DNA of 64,000 nt from Helianthus annuus (Eukaryota > Streptophyta > Magnoliopsida > Asterales > Asteraceae): the NCBI RefSeq assembly GCF_002127325.2, contig NC_035436.2, positions 29,353,163-29,417,162 of the forward strand, given 5' to 3'. The translations under genes were made by a program, and so were the position numbers. Shown piece after piece: positions 9,060 to 22,210 of the stretch (its first letter is position 1; each line of letters opens with the position of its first letter). A model generated the notes under the pieces. It had not been told where the DNA came from and searched no databases. It saw nothing but the letters and a program-made list of their open reading frames with translations.

Positions 9060-12000
9060 TGTCACACCCCGATTTTCGGTTTAGGCGGAAGCGTATGGCG
9101 AGGTGTGACGAGAGCGGCAATCGTTACAATCAATCGAGTAAACAACATATTTGAAACATAAAAGATGTTCATCCATACATTTGATTCAAAACCATAATTT
9201 ACATTACATACGTCTTGTTTGAAACTTGAAACAACAACAACTTTAACTACATTATTCAAAGTTCAAAACATAACACTAAAAACGGATGACATCACAAAAG
9301 CTTGCGTTCTTGATAACCATTTGAACATATTTTTCCATAGCCGTCCACTAATCTCCTGTAATACATGTTAATTTTGAAAACATCAACAAAAGTTGAGTGA
9401 ATTCATGTTATTTTGTTTCCGCATCAAATGAGTCTCCAAAACATTTGAAGTAATAAAATTCGTTTTTGTATAGTATGATAAAAAAAATTGTATGATCATT
9501 AGTGTGTTGCAAGGACACTAATATGTATGCCGAATAGGAGGCAACCAAACCTTGACAATTTATCGTGTGTGTCAACGACACTAGTTTGGACACAAAGGCA
9601 CTCTTGACGATCGTGGTTATCGTTGTCGTTAAGAGTGGGGCTTGCCAAAACCCAAATAGATCTATCCGTTTGTTCCTCGGTACTTGTTTATTCATTAATG
9701 GCCCCTTTATTTTAACACCTATCCGCATGTGATCAAAATAGTTTCATTGTATTATCATACTATTTGTAACATGTATACATCCCCGAAAGTTTAAAACTAT
9801 AAACATTCGGAAAACATGAACTCACAGATTTGCGTTCCGTGCAAATCTCTATTCGATTCCTTGTTCGCGGTTCGTTTCTCGACCTACAAGTGTTCTAATT
9901 TAGTTAGACACTTAGGTTTGTTTTTGTGTATGGTACAAATATTCTATCTTGTATTTTGTTTTTGTGTTTTCATATATATATATAACTTCCTTGTATATAC
10001 ACATTTATTTTATTTTATTTGTGTTTGAATGGGCTTAATTTATGTTTTAGAATTTAAGTCCATTTTGGGTATTTGGTGCTTATGGGCCTAGCCCAAATAA
10101 CTTTGTTTAAAGATATGGGTCAAGCCCAAATTAATTTATAGGAGTGGGCCTTAGCCCAAAACATTTTATAAATGTAGGCCTAGCCCAATTTAGTTTATAG
10201 TTGTGGACTTAGCCCAAATAACTTGGGTAAGAATGGGCCTAGCTCAAATTGTTTTCTAAAATATATCTAGTCCATAATAATTTGTAAATATTGGGTTTTT
10301 AGCCCAAGTATTTTGTAAAGTGGGCTTTAGCCCAATTTTGACTAAAAATACATTTTAGTCCATTGTTTTGTAAAAGTGGGCCTAGCCCAAATTTTGTTTA
10401 TGAGAAATGGGCATTAGCCCAATTTTAATTTATGGACCACTTTTTAAACTACATAATTTTTGGGCTAGTAAATAAAATAAAAAAAAATAATAATAATAGT
10501 AATACTTGTATTTTTATAAAAATCTAATTTTTTATAAAAATTGTTACTTATGCCATAGTTGAACATTTTAGTGCATAAACTTGTGTGACGGTTCGTATTT
10601 TATTCTAGTCATTTACTACTTGTCGGTTTTATTTATTCGTATCATTTATCCCGTTTGTGTTGTCCGTCATGTTTTACCATTTGCTTTGTTTGTGCCATTT
10701 TTGTTTGTCCAAAAGTCCATATAGTCCAATAGTGTCCGAATTTGTCCATTTGTGTTTTCGTGTCCAAGGATGGACATTTTATTTCGTTTTCAAGTTTATA
10801 TATATATTTTGTAATTTTTATGGATGTGTAACAATTTTGCATTTGTTCCTACTAGAACTAACATATGATGTACACATCAAAATATATAAACTTATGATAC
10901 TTGATGAATACTTTTGTAAGTACACATTTTATCCAAAAATATATACTTGTCATTTTTATTTAGAAATCTTTTTATAAAACATGGATTTATGACTTTCTCC
11001 AAAATTTGTTTAACCATGTTTAAAGACTCCAAATAATTGTTTTAGTAACAAACTTCTTTGTTTAACAACTTTTAACACATCACAAAATTTATAAAAATTT
11101 TGCCATAGTTTTGTTTGAAATATGGATTTTCCCCAAGTTTATACAAAACTTGTTTTCAAATTATTTCAATACAAAACATCATCAAGTATCAATATCAATC
11201 AAAATTTGTCAACAAAAGTAGCATGAACATGATATTGTTCTTATCTTTCCCAAAAAGGAAACTTTATTCCTTATTTTTGCCAAAAAATTGTAGAAAGAGA
11301 TTTTATGAAAAACTCTTGTTTTAGATGTCTTACAAAGTCATTTGAAGCATAAACACGTATTCAAAATGTTTACTACTAACATATTTCTTGCTTTTGATTC
11401 TTTCCAGAAATGGAAACTTTATTCAATAAATTTTCCAAAAATTTATTTTCTTGTTTTTAAACGGTTTTTCACATTTTACTAGTATGCATGTTCATCAAAA
11501 ACTCATGTTGATCACTTTGTTGATGAATCTTGGTTGATCCTACATGCATGTATGTAGATCATATTTTTGAGTAAGAATAACAAAGATTCAAGTTTATTAG
11601 CCTAGATTTCTCCAAGTTCATCTCTTAATCATAGAAAAATCATGTTTAAAAATAATGATTTTTAGTTGTTTATTGTTATTTTTCAAGTGAGTTTATGATG
11701 AACTTGTAAAAGAAATCAAAAATAAAAGTGAAGCTAGTACGATGTTCTTACAAATTTTGCAAGGAAACAAAGATGATGATAAGAAATCTTGATGATTTTA
11801 GGCTTTAAGTTCCACCAAAAGAGCTCCAACTAGCTTTTCTAAACACCCTAGTAGTTTGATTCATCCATGGACCTCCATACTTGCAATAATCTCTAGTGTT
11901 TGAATTTTGAAAATGTGAAGATGGTGGTGTGCTTGGTTCAAACGATTTTAGAGAGAGAGAGTATAGGAAGTTGTAATGTTTGATGGGTTTGGGAAAAATG

Positions 12001-13016
12001 AATGTAAAGGTAGAGTGTAAGAAAAGATTTTCTTGGATACACTAATAATAACCTCCTTGTTCCAACACACCACTTTTGAGATGAGTGGGCTTAGGTGGGG
12101 GTCCCACATCAACAAAAATCAGCCAAAAGGGAAGAATTTTTGCTTTATTTTTTTATTAAAATCTTGTTTAATTTATAATCTTTAAGCATTTTTAGAACTT
12201 TGACATTTTTTATAAAAATATCTACAAGGTTTTAAGCTCTAATATTTGAATGTAGTGTGACACTAGGTAAAATTAGTTCACCAAAATTTTTAGTTTGTAA
12301 TTCGGGTGAAAAAGTCGGTTCGGGTCCTGTACCGGCTTAAATACTGACACCGTGTTTTGTTTAGATAAATACATAACAAAAGTTATTTTTGCACATGTTT
12401 TATTATCCAAATAACTAATCCAACTTTTTAGACTAAAAATTTTATTATTTTTGGCACGGTTCCGGTACCGGCTTTACTGACTGGCAGTTTACTGAACTAG
12501 CCGTACAACTTAACGCAATAAGATTCGATTGCGGATTTTGTGTCGTTTTTAATACCCATTATATTATTTATGTCAAATAATATTTATTTTTGGGTTTTCG
12601 GACAGTTACTGTTTTGTTCTGCGGAATGCTGTACACTTCCGCATGATTGCTGTATTTTTCTGCGGACTTGGACAATTTGGTTTTTAATTGCAATTTTGTA
12701 AATAATAAGGCACATATTATTTTTGGACAAAGCTTTTTATAGAATATTTGTGTAGACATATCCGTATGTCTTGTTTTTATCGTGTCAGACTGTACCGCGA
12801 CTAGTACTGACAAGTATTGTTTAATCGCGTTCCTATTGTTAGTCTAGGATATTGTTTCCAATCGCAACGGATTTATTATCATAATTTACTATGATTTTTG
12901 TAATTCCTAGACTCTCAAGACTTTAATTAATTAAAATCAAGTCGTATACGCGAAAATAAAAATTTAAATAGTTGTTCAGGTTGTACGGAATTACCGGAAT
13001 TTTGCCGATTATCACA
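9060..13016 (-). repeat. 3' LTR of element C (3957 bp)
   Basis: It matches 42970-47247 almost throughout, apart from a 308-bp MITE present only in the other copy. It starts TGTCACACC and ends TATCACA. It contains the TGGGC/GCCCA hairpin array (10028-10440). Long AT-rich stretches hold only short chance ORFs. Confidence 0.95.
10028..10440. repeat. TGGGC-N3/4-GCCCA hairpin array in LTR of C
   Basis: About twelve copies of a roughly 30-bp unit are present. The best are TGGGCCTAGCCCA, TGGGCCTTAGCCCA, TGGGCTTTAGCCCA and TGGGCATTAGCCCA: a constant 5-bp stem with a variable 3-4 base loop. Some copies have one mismatch or a wobble. The same array is present in the other LTR at about 43949-44360. Confidence 0.8.
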
Positions 13017-13029
13017 TTCTCCCCCTGTT
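13017..13029 (-). promoter_or_regulatory. Polypurine tract of element C
   Basis: The minus strand reads AACAGGGGGAGAA immediately before the 3' LTR (TGTGATAATCGG). It is the plus-strand DNA primer site in reverse transcription and confirms a leftward element. Confidence 0.9.
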
Positions 13030-13052
13030 AAAGAAAATTTCGTCCCGAAATT

Positions 13053-16000
13053 TTAGGTTGCGTTACTCTTCGTTGGGACTTTCTTAAACAAATGAGGGTA
13101 CTTCTTTTTGAATTTGTCTTCTCGTTCCCATGTGAACTCGAGTCCTCGTTTCGAGTTCCATCGGACTTTGAATAGTTTGATACGACTTCTCCTCGTTTTG
13201 TAAATCTTTGAAACCAGAACCTCAACAGGTTCTTCGATGAAATGGAGTTTGTCGTCTACATGGATTTCGTACAGGGGAATAATAAGTGATTCATCCGAAA
13301 GACACTTTTTTTTAAATTCGACACATGAAAAGTGTCATGAACGTTACCGAGTGATTCAGGCAGCTTTAACTTGTAGGCGACATTTTCAATCTTTTCCAAG
13401 ATCTCATAAGGTCCTATGTATCTCGGGCTAAGCTTCCCTTGCTTACCGAATCTAGCTACGCCTTTCCATGGCGAGACTTTTAACAACACCTTGTCTCCAA
13501 CTTCAAAAGACAACGGTTTGCGACGTCTATCCGCGTAGCTTTTCTGTCTGTCTCGAGCCGCCTTGATATGGTCTCGAATCTTGAATATTTTATCGGTAGT
13601 TTCTTGAACTAACTCAGGACCTAACATTTGTTTGTCGCCTAATTCTGCCCAGCATAGCGGAGATCGACACTTACGGCTATATAATGCTTCGAATGGTGCG
13701 GCTTTAATACTCGTGTGATAACTGTTATTGTATGAGAACTCCACTAGAGGCAAGTGAGTATCCCAATTTCCACCTAAGTCCATCACACAAGCACGCAACA
13801 TGTCTTCTAGAGTTTGAATTGTGCGTTCACCTTGGCCGTCTGTTTGGGGATGAAAGGCCGTGCTCAAATTTAATTAGGATCCAAAGGCCTTTTGAAAAGA
13901 CTGCCAAATCCTTGATATAAAACGACCGTCTCGGTCAGAGATTATCGACAAAGGTACACCATGTCTTGCTACAATTTCTCTGAGATAGATTTTAGCTAAC
14001 TTCTCAGTACTATCTTTCTCACGGATAGGCAAGAAGTGAGCTGACTTGGTTAATCGGTCGACGATTACCCAAATCATGTCGTGACCACGAGAAGTCCTGG
14101 GTAATTTAGTCACGAAATCCATAGAAATATGTTGCCATTTCCAATTAGGGATTTTGGGTTGTTGTAGCAATCCAGAAGGTTTTTGGTACTCGGCCTTAAC
14201 TTTAGCACATGTTAGACATTTTCCAACATATGTCGCAATATCACCTTTGATATTAGGCCACCAATAAAATTCCTTGAGATCGTGATACATCTTATCTGTT
14301 CCAGGATGTATCGAATACTTGGATTTATGAGCCTCGTCAAGTATTAGGCCTCGAAGACCACCAAAATGAGGAATCCATATTCTATTCATAAAATATAAGG
14401 CTCCGTTCTCTTTCGACTCTAATTGTTCTTCCATACCTCTAAGCATTTCTGCTTTGATATTTTCTGGTTTTAATGCTTCTTGCTGAGCATCAAGAATTCG
14501 AGAGGTAAGGTCGTTATGAATTGTTAGCCTTAAAGATCGCACACGCAAAGGTTTAACTCGTTCTTTTCGACTTAGAGCATCCGCGACAACGTTCGCTTTG
14601 CCCGGATGATATTTGATCTCACAATCGTAGTCATTCAACAATTCGACCATCGTCTTTGGCGAATATTTAACTCTTTCTAGTTAAATATATGTTGAAGACT
14701 CTTGTGATCCGTGAATATCGTGCATTTAGTACCATAAAGATAATGACGCCAAATTTTTAGTGCAAATACCACTGCACCTAACTCTAGGTCATGTGTGGTA
14801 TAGTTCCTTTCGTGAATCTTTAATTAGCGTGATGCATATGCAATAACTTTCTCCCTTTGCATCAACATGCATCCTAACCCTTGCCGTGAGGCGTCACAAT
14901 AGACTACGAAATCATTTGTACCATGTGGGGGTGACAGAATTGGAGCATTACAGAGTTTGTCTTTAAGTAGTTGAAAAGCTGCTTCTTGTTTCTCTCCCCA
15001 TTCAAATTTCTTATCCTTTTGAGTGAGAGAAGTGAGGGATTGTGCAATCTTTGAAAAGTTCTCAATGAACCTTCGATAATAACCGGCCAATCCTAGTAAT
15101 TGACGTATTTCAGTCGGTGTCTTTGTACTCCAATTCTTTTTGGCCTCATTTTTTGATGGATCAACATGTATGCCTTTCTCATTAACTACGTGTCCGAGAA
15201 ATTGAACTTCGCGAAGCCAAAATTCGCATTTGGAAAATTTCACATACAATTTTTCCTTTTTCAACAACTCAAGAATAATTTTAAGATGGTACTCGTGTTC
15301 ACTCTTGTTTCGTGAATATATCAATATATCATCGATAAACACTATCACGAATTTGTCAAGGTAAGGCTTGCACACGCGGTTCATTAAGTCCATGAACACC
15401 CCTGGTGCATTTGTTAAGCCAAAAGGCATAACAAGGAACTCGTAATGTCCGTAGCGAGTTCAGAATGCCGTTTTTGGAATACTTTCTTCTTGAACTCTGA
15501 GTTGATGGTATCCTAATCTCAAATCGATCTTCGAATAATAGCTCGATCCTTGAAGTTGATCGAATAGATCGTCAATCCTCGGTAATGGATACCGATTCTT
15601 GATTGTGAGTTTATTCAACTCCCGATAGTCTATGCACATCCTAAAACTTCCATCCTTCTTCTTCACGAACAGCACTGGAGCTCCCCAAGGTGAGTGGCTT
15701 GGTCTGATGAAACCCTTATCGAACAACTCTTGAAGTTGTGTGGATAATTCTTGCATTTCCGAAGGAGCTAATCGGTATGGAGACTTTGCCACAGGTGCGG
15801 CACCTGGAACTAAGTCTATTCGAAATTCTACTTGTCGTTGTGGAGGTATTCCCGGCAAGTCTTCTGGTAAGACTTCAGGGAATTCCTTCACAACAGGGAT
15901 TTCCTCAATTTTTAGCTCATTGGCCTTCTTGTCAACAATGTGCGCTAAAAATGCTATACATCCTTTTCGTAGGCACTTTCGGGTTTTCATACAGGAAATG

Positions 16001-17085
16001 ATTCGTAACGGCATTTCATTTTTCTCACCGTGAACAAGAAGTGTTTCGTTATTAGAAAGGGGAATTCGAATGATCTTGTCGTAACATACGACTTCAGCTT
16101 GGTTGGTAGATAACCAATCCATTCCAACTACAATATCAAAACTACCTAGTTGAATGGGCATTAGGTCAATTTTGAATTTTCGTCCTCCTAACTCTAAGGA
16201 GCATCCTTTAATAATGTTATTGGATTCAATCACCTTTCCATTCGCTAATTCGATAGTGAATGGAACATCTAGTTTAGTTGAATTTAGTCCAAGCATATCT
16301 TTAAATTCTAAAGATATAAAACTAAAATCTGCACCGGTATCAAATAAAATAGAAGTGAAATGATCGTTGACAGGAAACGTACCAGTGATTACGTTGGGAT
16401 CCTGTCGCGCTTCTTTGGCTCTAACCACAAAGGCTCGTCCGTGGCCTTTGATTTCTTTTGGACAGTCTTTCTTGAAGTGTCCCATATCACAGCAATTGAA
16501 ACAGCCTTGGTTTTGTCCTCGTTCATTATCGTTTCTGTTGCCTCCTTCTTTCTTAACTACCTTGTTGTTACCCCAACATTTTTCTGTGCGGTGACCCATT
16601 TTCCCGCATTTATCACACTTGGTGGCTTGGCATCCACCATAGTGGTGATAACCACACTGTTTACACTTAGGTGCATTTCCATTATATTTCTTACCACTCG
16701 TTTTCGTTGTGACAATGAATACCTTGGTTTTTCTTACCTGTAGGGGTTTTCTTATGTTTGTTGTTCGACATAGAATCTTTCTTGAAATATGAATACTTTC
16801 TCTTATTGTTACTCGAATTAGACTCCACATGCGTCTCCTTTTTCACCGCACCTTTATTCAGTTTTCCCATCCTTACTACATCCTCGTAAGACTTAAGGCA
16901 AGAGTTATAGCCTGAGCAATTCTCAATATGGTTCCTCTAGTTCCGCCATTGTTTGCAGTATGGTTTGCTTCATGTTGTACGATTGCTTCCGCAACTCACT
17001 GGTTCAGTAGAGCATCAAGCTCAGCTCGTGTCATAGGTAAGGGTTCCGTTTGGGCTTAAAAAGTGTTACTTCATTCTGGTGCCAT
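13053..17085 (-). pseudogene. gag-pol: Element C gag-pol, decayed
   Basis: Reading leftwards, the gag start is at 17085 (MAPE then TGA), followed by a remnant of about 45 residues. A large gag deletion precedes zinc knuckles ([28 protein letters not shown]) and the protease ([13 protein letters not shown]). RT ([20 protein letters not shown]), RNase H, integrase (HHCC with CLTC; D-D-E with IISDRDGRF) and a C-terminal chromodomain (VRWNSKRGLEFTWE..YPHLF) follow, ending at TAA 13053-13055. Lesions: TGA at 15460, TAA at 14824, TAG at 14677, a 1-base loss near 14650, a TAA near 13874 and an expanded A-run at 13307-13314. The RT type and chromodomain place it in the Tekay/Del group. Confidence 0.92.
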
Positions 17086-17499
17086 GATCTTCATATATAT
17101 ATAAAATATATATCGAAGAGATTAGACATGAACGAAAATAAAAACATATCGTCACGTACTATGATCATAAGGTCAAGATAGATCATAATGATACTTATGC
17201 AAATCTTTCGCACCATATTCATCACATCCTTGCAGGATGTAAAATAAATTACAACAGTGTGTCAATAAGAAAATACCAACTTATATATGCCATGTCACCT
17301 TTTTACAATTATTTTTGTGAAGAAAACAAAAATAATCTCGGAGTTACATCACTTCGGTCGATACAAGACATATAGTAATATATAAAATAAGGTGAAGTCT
17401 TTTCTTCACATTGTTCCTGATTGATATTAAGTCTCCAAATCTTCAACAGTCTTTAGTCTTTCACAAAATCAGGTATACTTCCCAAAAGTTAGTAATTGA
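17086..17499. other. Element C spacer between gag and upstream ORF remnant
   Basis: This is AT-rich non-coding DNA within element C. No gene, hairpin array or repeat is recognised. Confidence 0.5.
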
Positions 17500-17940
17500 A
17501 CATAACTATCGTGGTGTGGGATATGTAAGTGAAGACTTAGAAATTAGACCGTGAAGGCACGTAACCTCCTCCTCAAGACCAAAAATGTGCCTAATGGTGG
17601 CAGTCGAGTGGTTCTCAAGGGTATGAATGTGTTCCTCAAATGATAGAGGCGCTTTGTGGAATGTAGAGTGTGGAGGTACTGATAGGGGAAAAATGATAGT
17701 AATGGGCCATTCCGGGGGAGGTCGAGTAGCATAAATCTGAGTCTTAAGATCATGGACTCATCGAAAGGGAAAACTAAGATGAATCTTGGAAGATAAAACT
17801 CAGAGTTTATAATAGTAAGTGGAAAATGGCATGGAAGATAAGGATTAGATGGGCTCATGTCCGGTAGTGGAGGTTGAGAATGTGCATCGGAATAGTAAGG
17901 TGGAGAGTCGTGGGTGAGAGGATGTATGTGTTGTCCATAT
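17500..17940 (-). pseudogene. Decayed extra ORF upstream of gag in element C
   Basis: On the minus strand this Pro/Ser-rich stretch (PPYYSDAHSQPPLPDMSPSNPY) lies in the same place, relative to gag, as the extra ORF of element D. In the frame next to the 104-codon open frame (17544-17858), 17544-17700 reads a heptad-like segment containing SFEEHIHTLEN and IRHIFGLEEEV. This resembles in pattern the C-terminus of the D protein (ARLSTMEQQI). At least one frameshift separates the two parts, so it is a remnant. The link to D rests on position, composition and this short pattern only. Confidence 0.5.
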
Positions 17941-18649
17941 GCCTTAGCAGAACAACCATCTGTTTAGGAGGGGAAAACCAAGCAGTTACCTCTATCCTTA
18001 CAGTATGTATTCCATACTCTATGGACCTTGGTCGTCCAAAGTAAGGAAAGTCCTTCGTCGCATTAACTCATGTGACGAATACATTGGTATTGTTTGAGCT
18101 CAACGAATTCCAACAAAGTTGTTATGATTTCTATAGATGTCGAATGGAATATGGCTAGAGACTTGTGCCATGGCTCGTGCCATATTACCCTTTGAGACAA
18201 AACGAATGTCAAATAATGGATTTTATCGCAATAACTCCAATAAATATGATAAGGTGTTATAGGCACCGTGAGATTAACCCAAATGTTGGAGTTTTAGAAT
18301 GTTTGAGGGAAATCCTTCCTGGATGGTTTTCCTAATCTGTTTGCTTAGGTGACTTGTCTCAACTGACTTGTGATATAGATCGGATGCTAGGCACGAAATC
18401 AATACGTGTAGTTTTTAATGTGTTGTGGGGAATCATAGTAATCACCTTAGTTAGCGTTCTAAGAAATGGAAAAATTGAATTCTTAAGTAACAATTCAAGA
18501 ATTTTGAATAGGTAGTGATCATTAGTCTGACCCGCAGGGCCCACCAGGATTCCCATCCACTGCAAGTTATTATTACATGGGCCCCCGTAATAATAAATTG
18601 CCTTGTATGGTCACCCTAGCGTTCCCTCGTTCAAAACAGACGATCAGTC
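17941..18649. other. Element C leader, left part
   Basis: This is non-coding DNA of element C upstream of the ORF remnant, cut by element D at 18649 and continued at 42150. It may include decayed N-terminal sequence of the extra ORF, but I could not read any. One strong stem-loop lies at 18567-18596. Confidence 0.5.
18567..18596. other. Stem-loop with perfect 10-bp arms
   Basis: The arms are TTATTATTAC (18567-18576) and GTAATAATAA (18587-18596), with a 10-base loop ATGGGCCCCC. It lies in the non-coding leader of element C. Confidence 0.75.
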
Positions 18650-21600
18650 TGTGACAACCCTCACTAAACCAGGTATCCGTATGACTTAATTAACTATTAA
18701 TTGTTGCCTAATTACTGTGCTTAACTGAGATTTATGATAAACTGCTACTTGATTATTGATACTTGTACATATCTGCATCATACTTTGATTTTTCTGTCAC
18801 TACATTACTTATTTACTGAACTTTAGTGACAAACATGATGCACAAAAGCACAGTAGCATTTGAACGGATAACCTATGGAACATGCTGATATAGCCAGCAT
18901 CAGGCAAACACTGCCTCTAAAGGCCTGAATGAGCCAGAAGTATTCTACTACACCCATAGAGTGTGTAGGGATACAAGGGTTGTATAATTGCGTCTCTAGG
19001 AATAAGATACAGAGATTGGATGTGCCTAAAACGTACTCTAAGCACAAAACACAGCACTTTTATCAACACACTAGCTTCTAGTTAATTAATAAAGTGCCAA
19101 AACATGGGGAAATATTCCTGACACTTTGCAGAACAAATTGTGTCGCTAAAAATATTAATTACGACGCTTAAAGGATTACTTAAGCACTTTAACGGATTAC
19201 TATCCAACCAAACAACCGGACTATACCCGGAACATAAAAATATTGCCAGAAATATTATTGGTATTTTTCTGAACCAGTTAGGGTCCCTGATTACCCTAAC
19301 ACCCGCATTATAACGCATCAAACAACTAACGGGGTTAAACTCTAAAAGTAACCGACTTAACCAAATTAAACTCTAACTGAACGATCAAGATCCAACCGGG
19401 TGACCCCACCCCCCTTTGGGCCGGTTTGGTCCCTTTGTAACTAAGGGTACACCTTTTGATTATTATAATAGATTACGTGGATATCTAGACGACATAAACC
19501 GATGGACGATAGCACTTGAATTCTCTATAAAAACCCTCCACCACACACAAGACTTCTCACACTTTCCAACCAACACCTTGCTCTCTCTCTTGCTCCCTCT
19601 CTTCTCGGCCGAGAGCACCCACAAGCCATCCATCCATTTCGGTTTTTGATCTAGCCATTCCACACTCATACAAGGCATTCGGATCACGTACGAGGAAGCT
19701 TGAAACAAGCGGAAGTTGGAGGACCACGTTCATTTGCTTTTATCCACGCCATTTTCGCCAAAGATCTTCCCTAGCCCCGAGCTAGAGGTATAACATTTAA
19801 AACTTGTTCTTGATCGTATCTAAAGTGGTTAAAAGGATTTTTAACGGTTAAAAGTCGGAAACCCATCTTTTGAATCTATAAAGTCTACTAAAACTCGAAT
19901 ATCGTTGGTTAAAAGCATATAACGCGTGTAAAAGTCGTAGTATTCGAATATGTTGGTTATTGAGACCCGATCTACGATGTGGTGGCTCTTATCATCGTTT
20001 AACCCGACTTTGTTAAGATCCCGAATCTTGACATACACTTGTTTCTTTTGTACAAGGGTTAAAAGGTGAAACTCCACCACACGGGAAACATGAACTTGTG
20101 TAAAAGTGTTTTGACATGAAAAATAGTATTTAAAACGAGCCGATCTACGTATGTACAAGTGGTACATTCGTAGAACCAAGTGTCGAGAAAATCATGTTTT
20201 ATATAAGTTGGATAACATGTTAATGAATATGATTTTTACAAACTACAAGTGTGTAAACACTTGTGAAACGAAAGATCCGACAAAATAACAATTTTTATAA
20301 AAGTTGTCGGGAAGTTGTAAAGGATGATTTGTTCTAAAAACGGGGTTTTTACAGGACTAAACTATTTTATACATAGATCCACTAAAGATAACGAGATCTA
20401 CACAATAGTTTTAGAAAAATTACAAGTTCATGTGATAATGTGATTCTACATACTAGTCTACAAGTTTGAAGTGTTGAAACTTGTTTAATGTGTTGGAAAT
20501 TGATTGGTTGATTTAAAAGAAGTGTTGAAATGATTTTGTAAAAGAAAATGATACGCTTGAAGGCGTGGCCACCTCCAGTTACAGGGGAAACTCTGGCGAA
20601 ATTTTTCTAAAATCTAACACTTAGAATTATTTACAAGTGTTAGAGTTATTTTTGAAATGTTTACAAAATATATTTCGCCATGACTTTATCACAAATATTC
20701 GGAGGTGGGATTTTCACAAAAATAAACGTGATAAATATTTATTCGATAAATATATTTTCTCACAACACTGTTTATGATTATTTTGTGAAAATATATAAAT
20801 ATTATTTTTAGAGTAAAAATAATATTTACAAACTTTGTCGAACCCAAAATAATACCAACGCCTACACGACAAACATATAAGTTACAACGGTAATTACTAT
20901 TACCACTTAATCGCCAAAACGTAACTTACGCCTTATACGGAAATATTCACGAATGCGAATATTGTCAACGTATTATTTTGGAAAGTATTATGTAAAAAGA
21001 AAATATATTATTTTTGAGAAAAATAATTATATTTTGGAATGAGAAATAAAATATATTAAGTGAGACTTAATATTGTAAACACGCATGTATTAATTCCCCC
21101 ATCCTTGGGAAGGAAAGTAAATTACCAAGTATATACACGGAACGGTTGTCTAACCGTTTCCCAAAATTAAACTATAAAGCTGAAGCACGGCCATCCGTCT
21201 AATAGAATTAGCACATGTAGGTCGTTGCGCAGCAGTTGGATATTTGGATTACTTGGTATTGTGACGCACTCACTGTGAGTTCATGTCCCCCTTTTCTCTT
21301 AACTGTTTTCAGTTTTATAAACTGCGGGGGTGAAATACATGTTACTATGATTATGAATATGTTTATACATGGTATGGTTAGCGTAAGGAGGTTTACTACT
21401 TAGATCATGTGAGTGGGTAGGCACAACTTGAGGCCATTAATCCTCGTAGTAGGACCGAGGGACAGGAGCGGTAGATCTATCTGGGTGTAGCGAGCCCAGC
21501 CCCAGGTCCAGCATAACGGACCTCGGGGTGACTTAGTGCCCGACGCATAAATCCGCTAGGTTTGAGTCATCCCTACTTGCACTTCACACATATCAATGGC

Positions 21601-22046
21601 CTTGCAAACCATTGGTGATCTCTTTTTCCTTATTTGCTACATACCAGGTTTTTGATAAAGATAACGGTTTGTTTACTCACTATCGCATGAACTCGCTCAA
21701 CATTATTGTTGATTTTTCAACTTACATGTATTTCAGGAAATTAACGATCTGGCGCGGTATGGCTTGTTTTCCGCTGCATTAGGCCCGAGGTCATCCAGGG
21801 TTCGAGGCTTGTGACTCTTTCCTGGACAAGTCACAGTCCTTGGATCATGTTTATGTTAAGTTTATATTTGTAATGTTTAGACAAATTATGGTTGTTGGGT
21901 GTTAACCCGTTAAGACAATGTTTTGGTATTTTTATTTTAATGGGTGATCTTGCATATTTTTAATTCATATAGCTTGTTATGATTAAGCTATGGTATTAAG
22001 AAGTCACACCAAATTAACCACGCTTCCGCAAAGCCAGGGTGTGACA
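18650..22046 (+). repeat. 5' LTR of element D (3397 bp)
   Basis: It is near-identical to 29498-32671 plus 41922-42144. It has TG..CA ends and a TATA box at 19525. Transcription from there would leave about 2.5 kb of R-U5, an unusually long untranslated segment. Short open frames inside (for example 18823-19047 and 19841-20179) occur in both LTRs and look like chance frames. Confidence 0.95.
19525..19533 (+). promoter_or_regulatory. TATA box of element D LTR
   Basis: CTATAAAAA is followed by a C-rich initiator-like stretch and CT repeats, as at plant transcription starts. The same site in the 3' LTR is at 30373. Start of transcription is inferred at about 19555-19560. Confidence 0.7.
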
Positions 22047-22049
22047 GCT

Positions 22050-22061
22050 TGGTATCAGAGC
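22050..22061 (+). promoter_or_regulatory. Primer binding site of element D (tRNA-iMet)
   Basis: TGGTATCAGAGC lies three bases after the 5' LTR end GTGTGACA. It sets the plus-strand orientation. Confidence 0.94.
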
Positions 22062-22210
22062 TCTGATCATAGCGAACTAGGATTCCTTCTCGAGTCTAGA
22101 CTATGATCACTAGGGCTCTCACGAAAACATTTTTTTTCTGCATACCACTTAAGTCCAGATTCAAAACGTTTTTATAAACAAATGTTGAGCATATTTTATT
22201 TAATTTTAGG

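Noticed and set aside
18823..20179. Small frames in the LTR of D (also at 29671-31027)
   Set aside because: Identical pairs inside LTRs, mostly antisense to transcription, with no recognisable domain.
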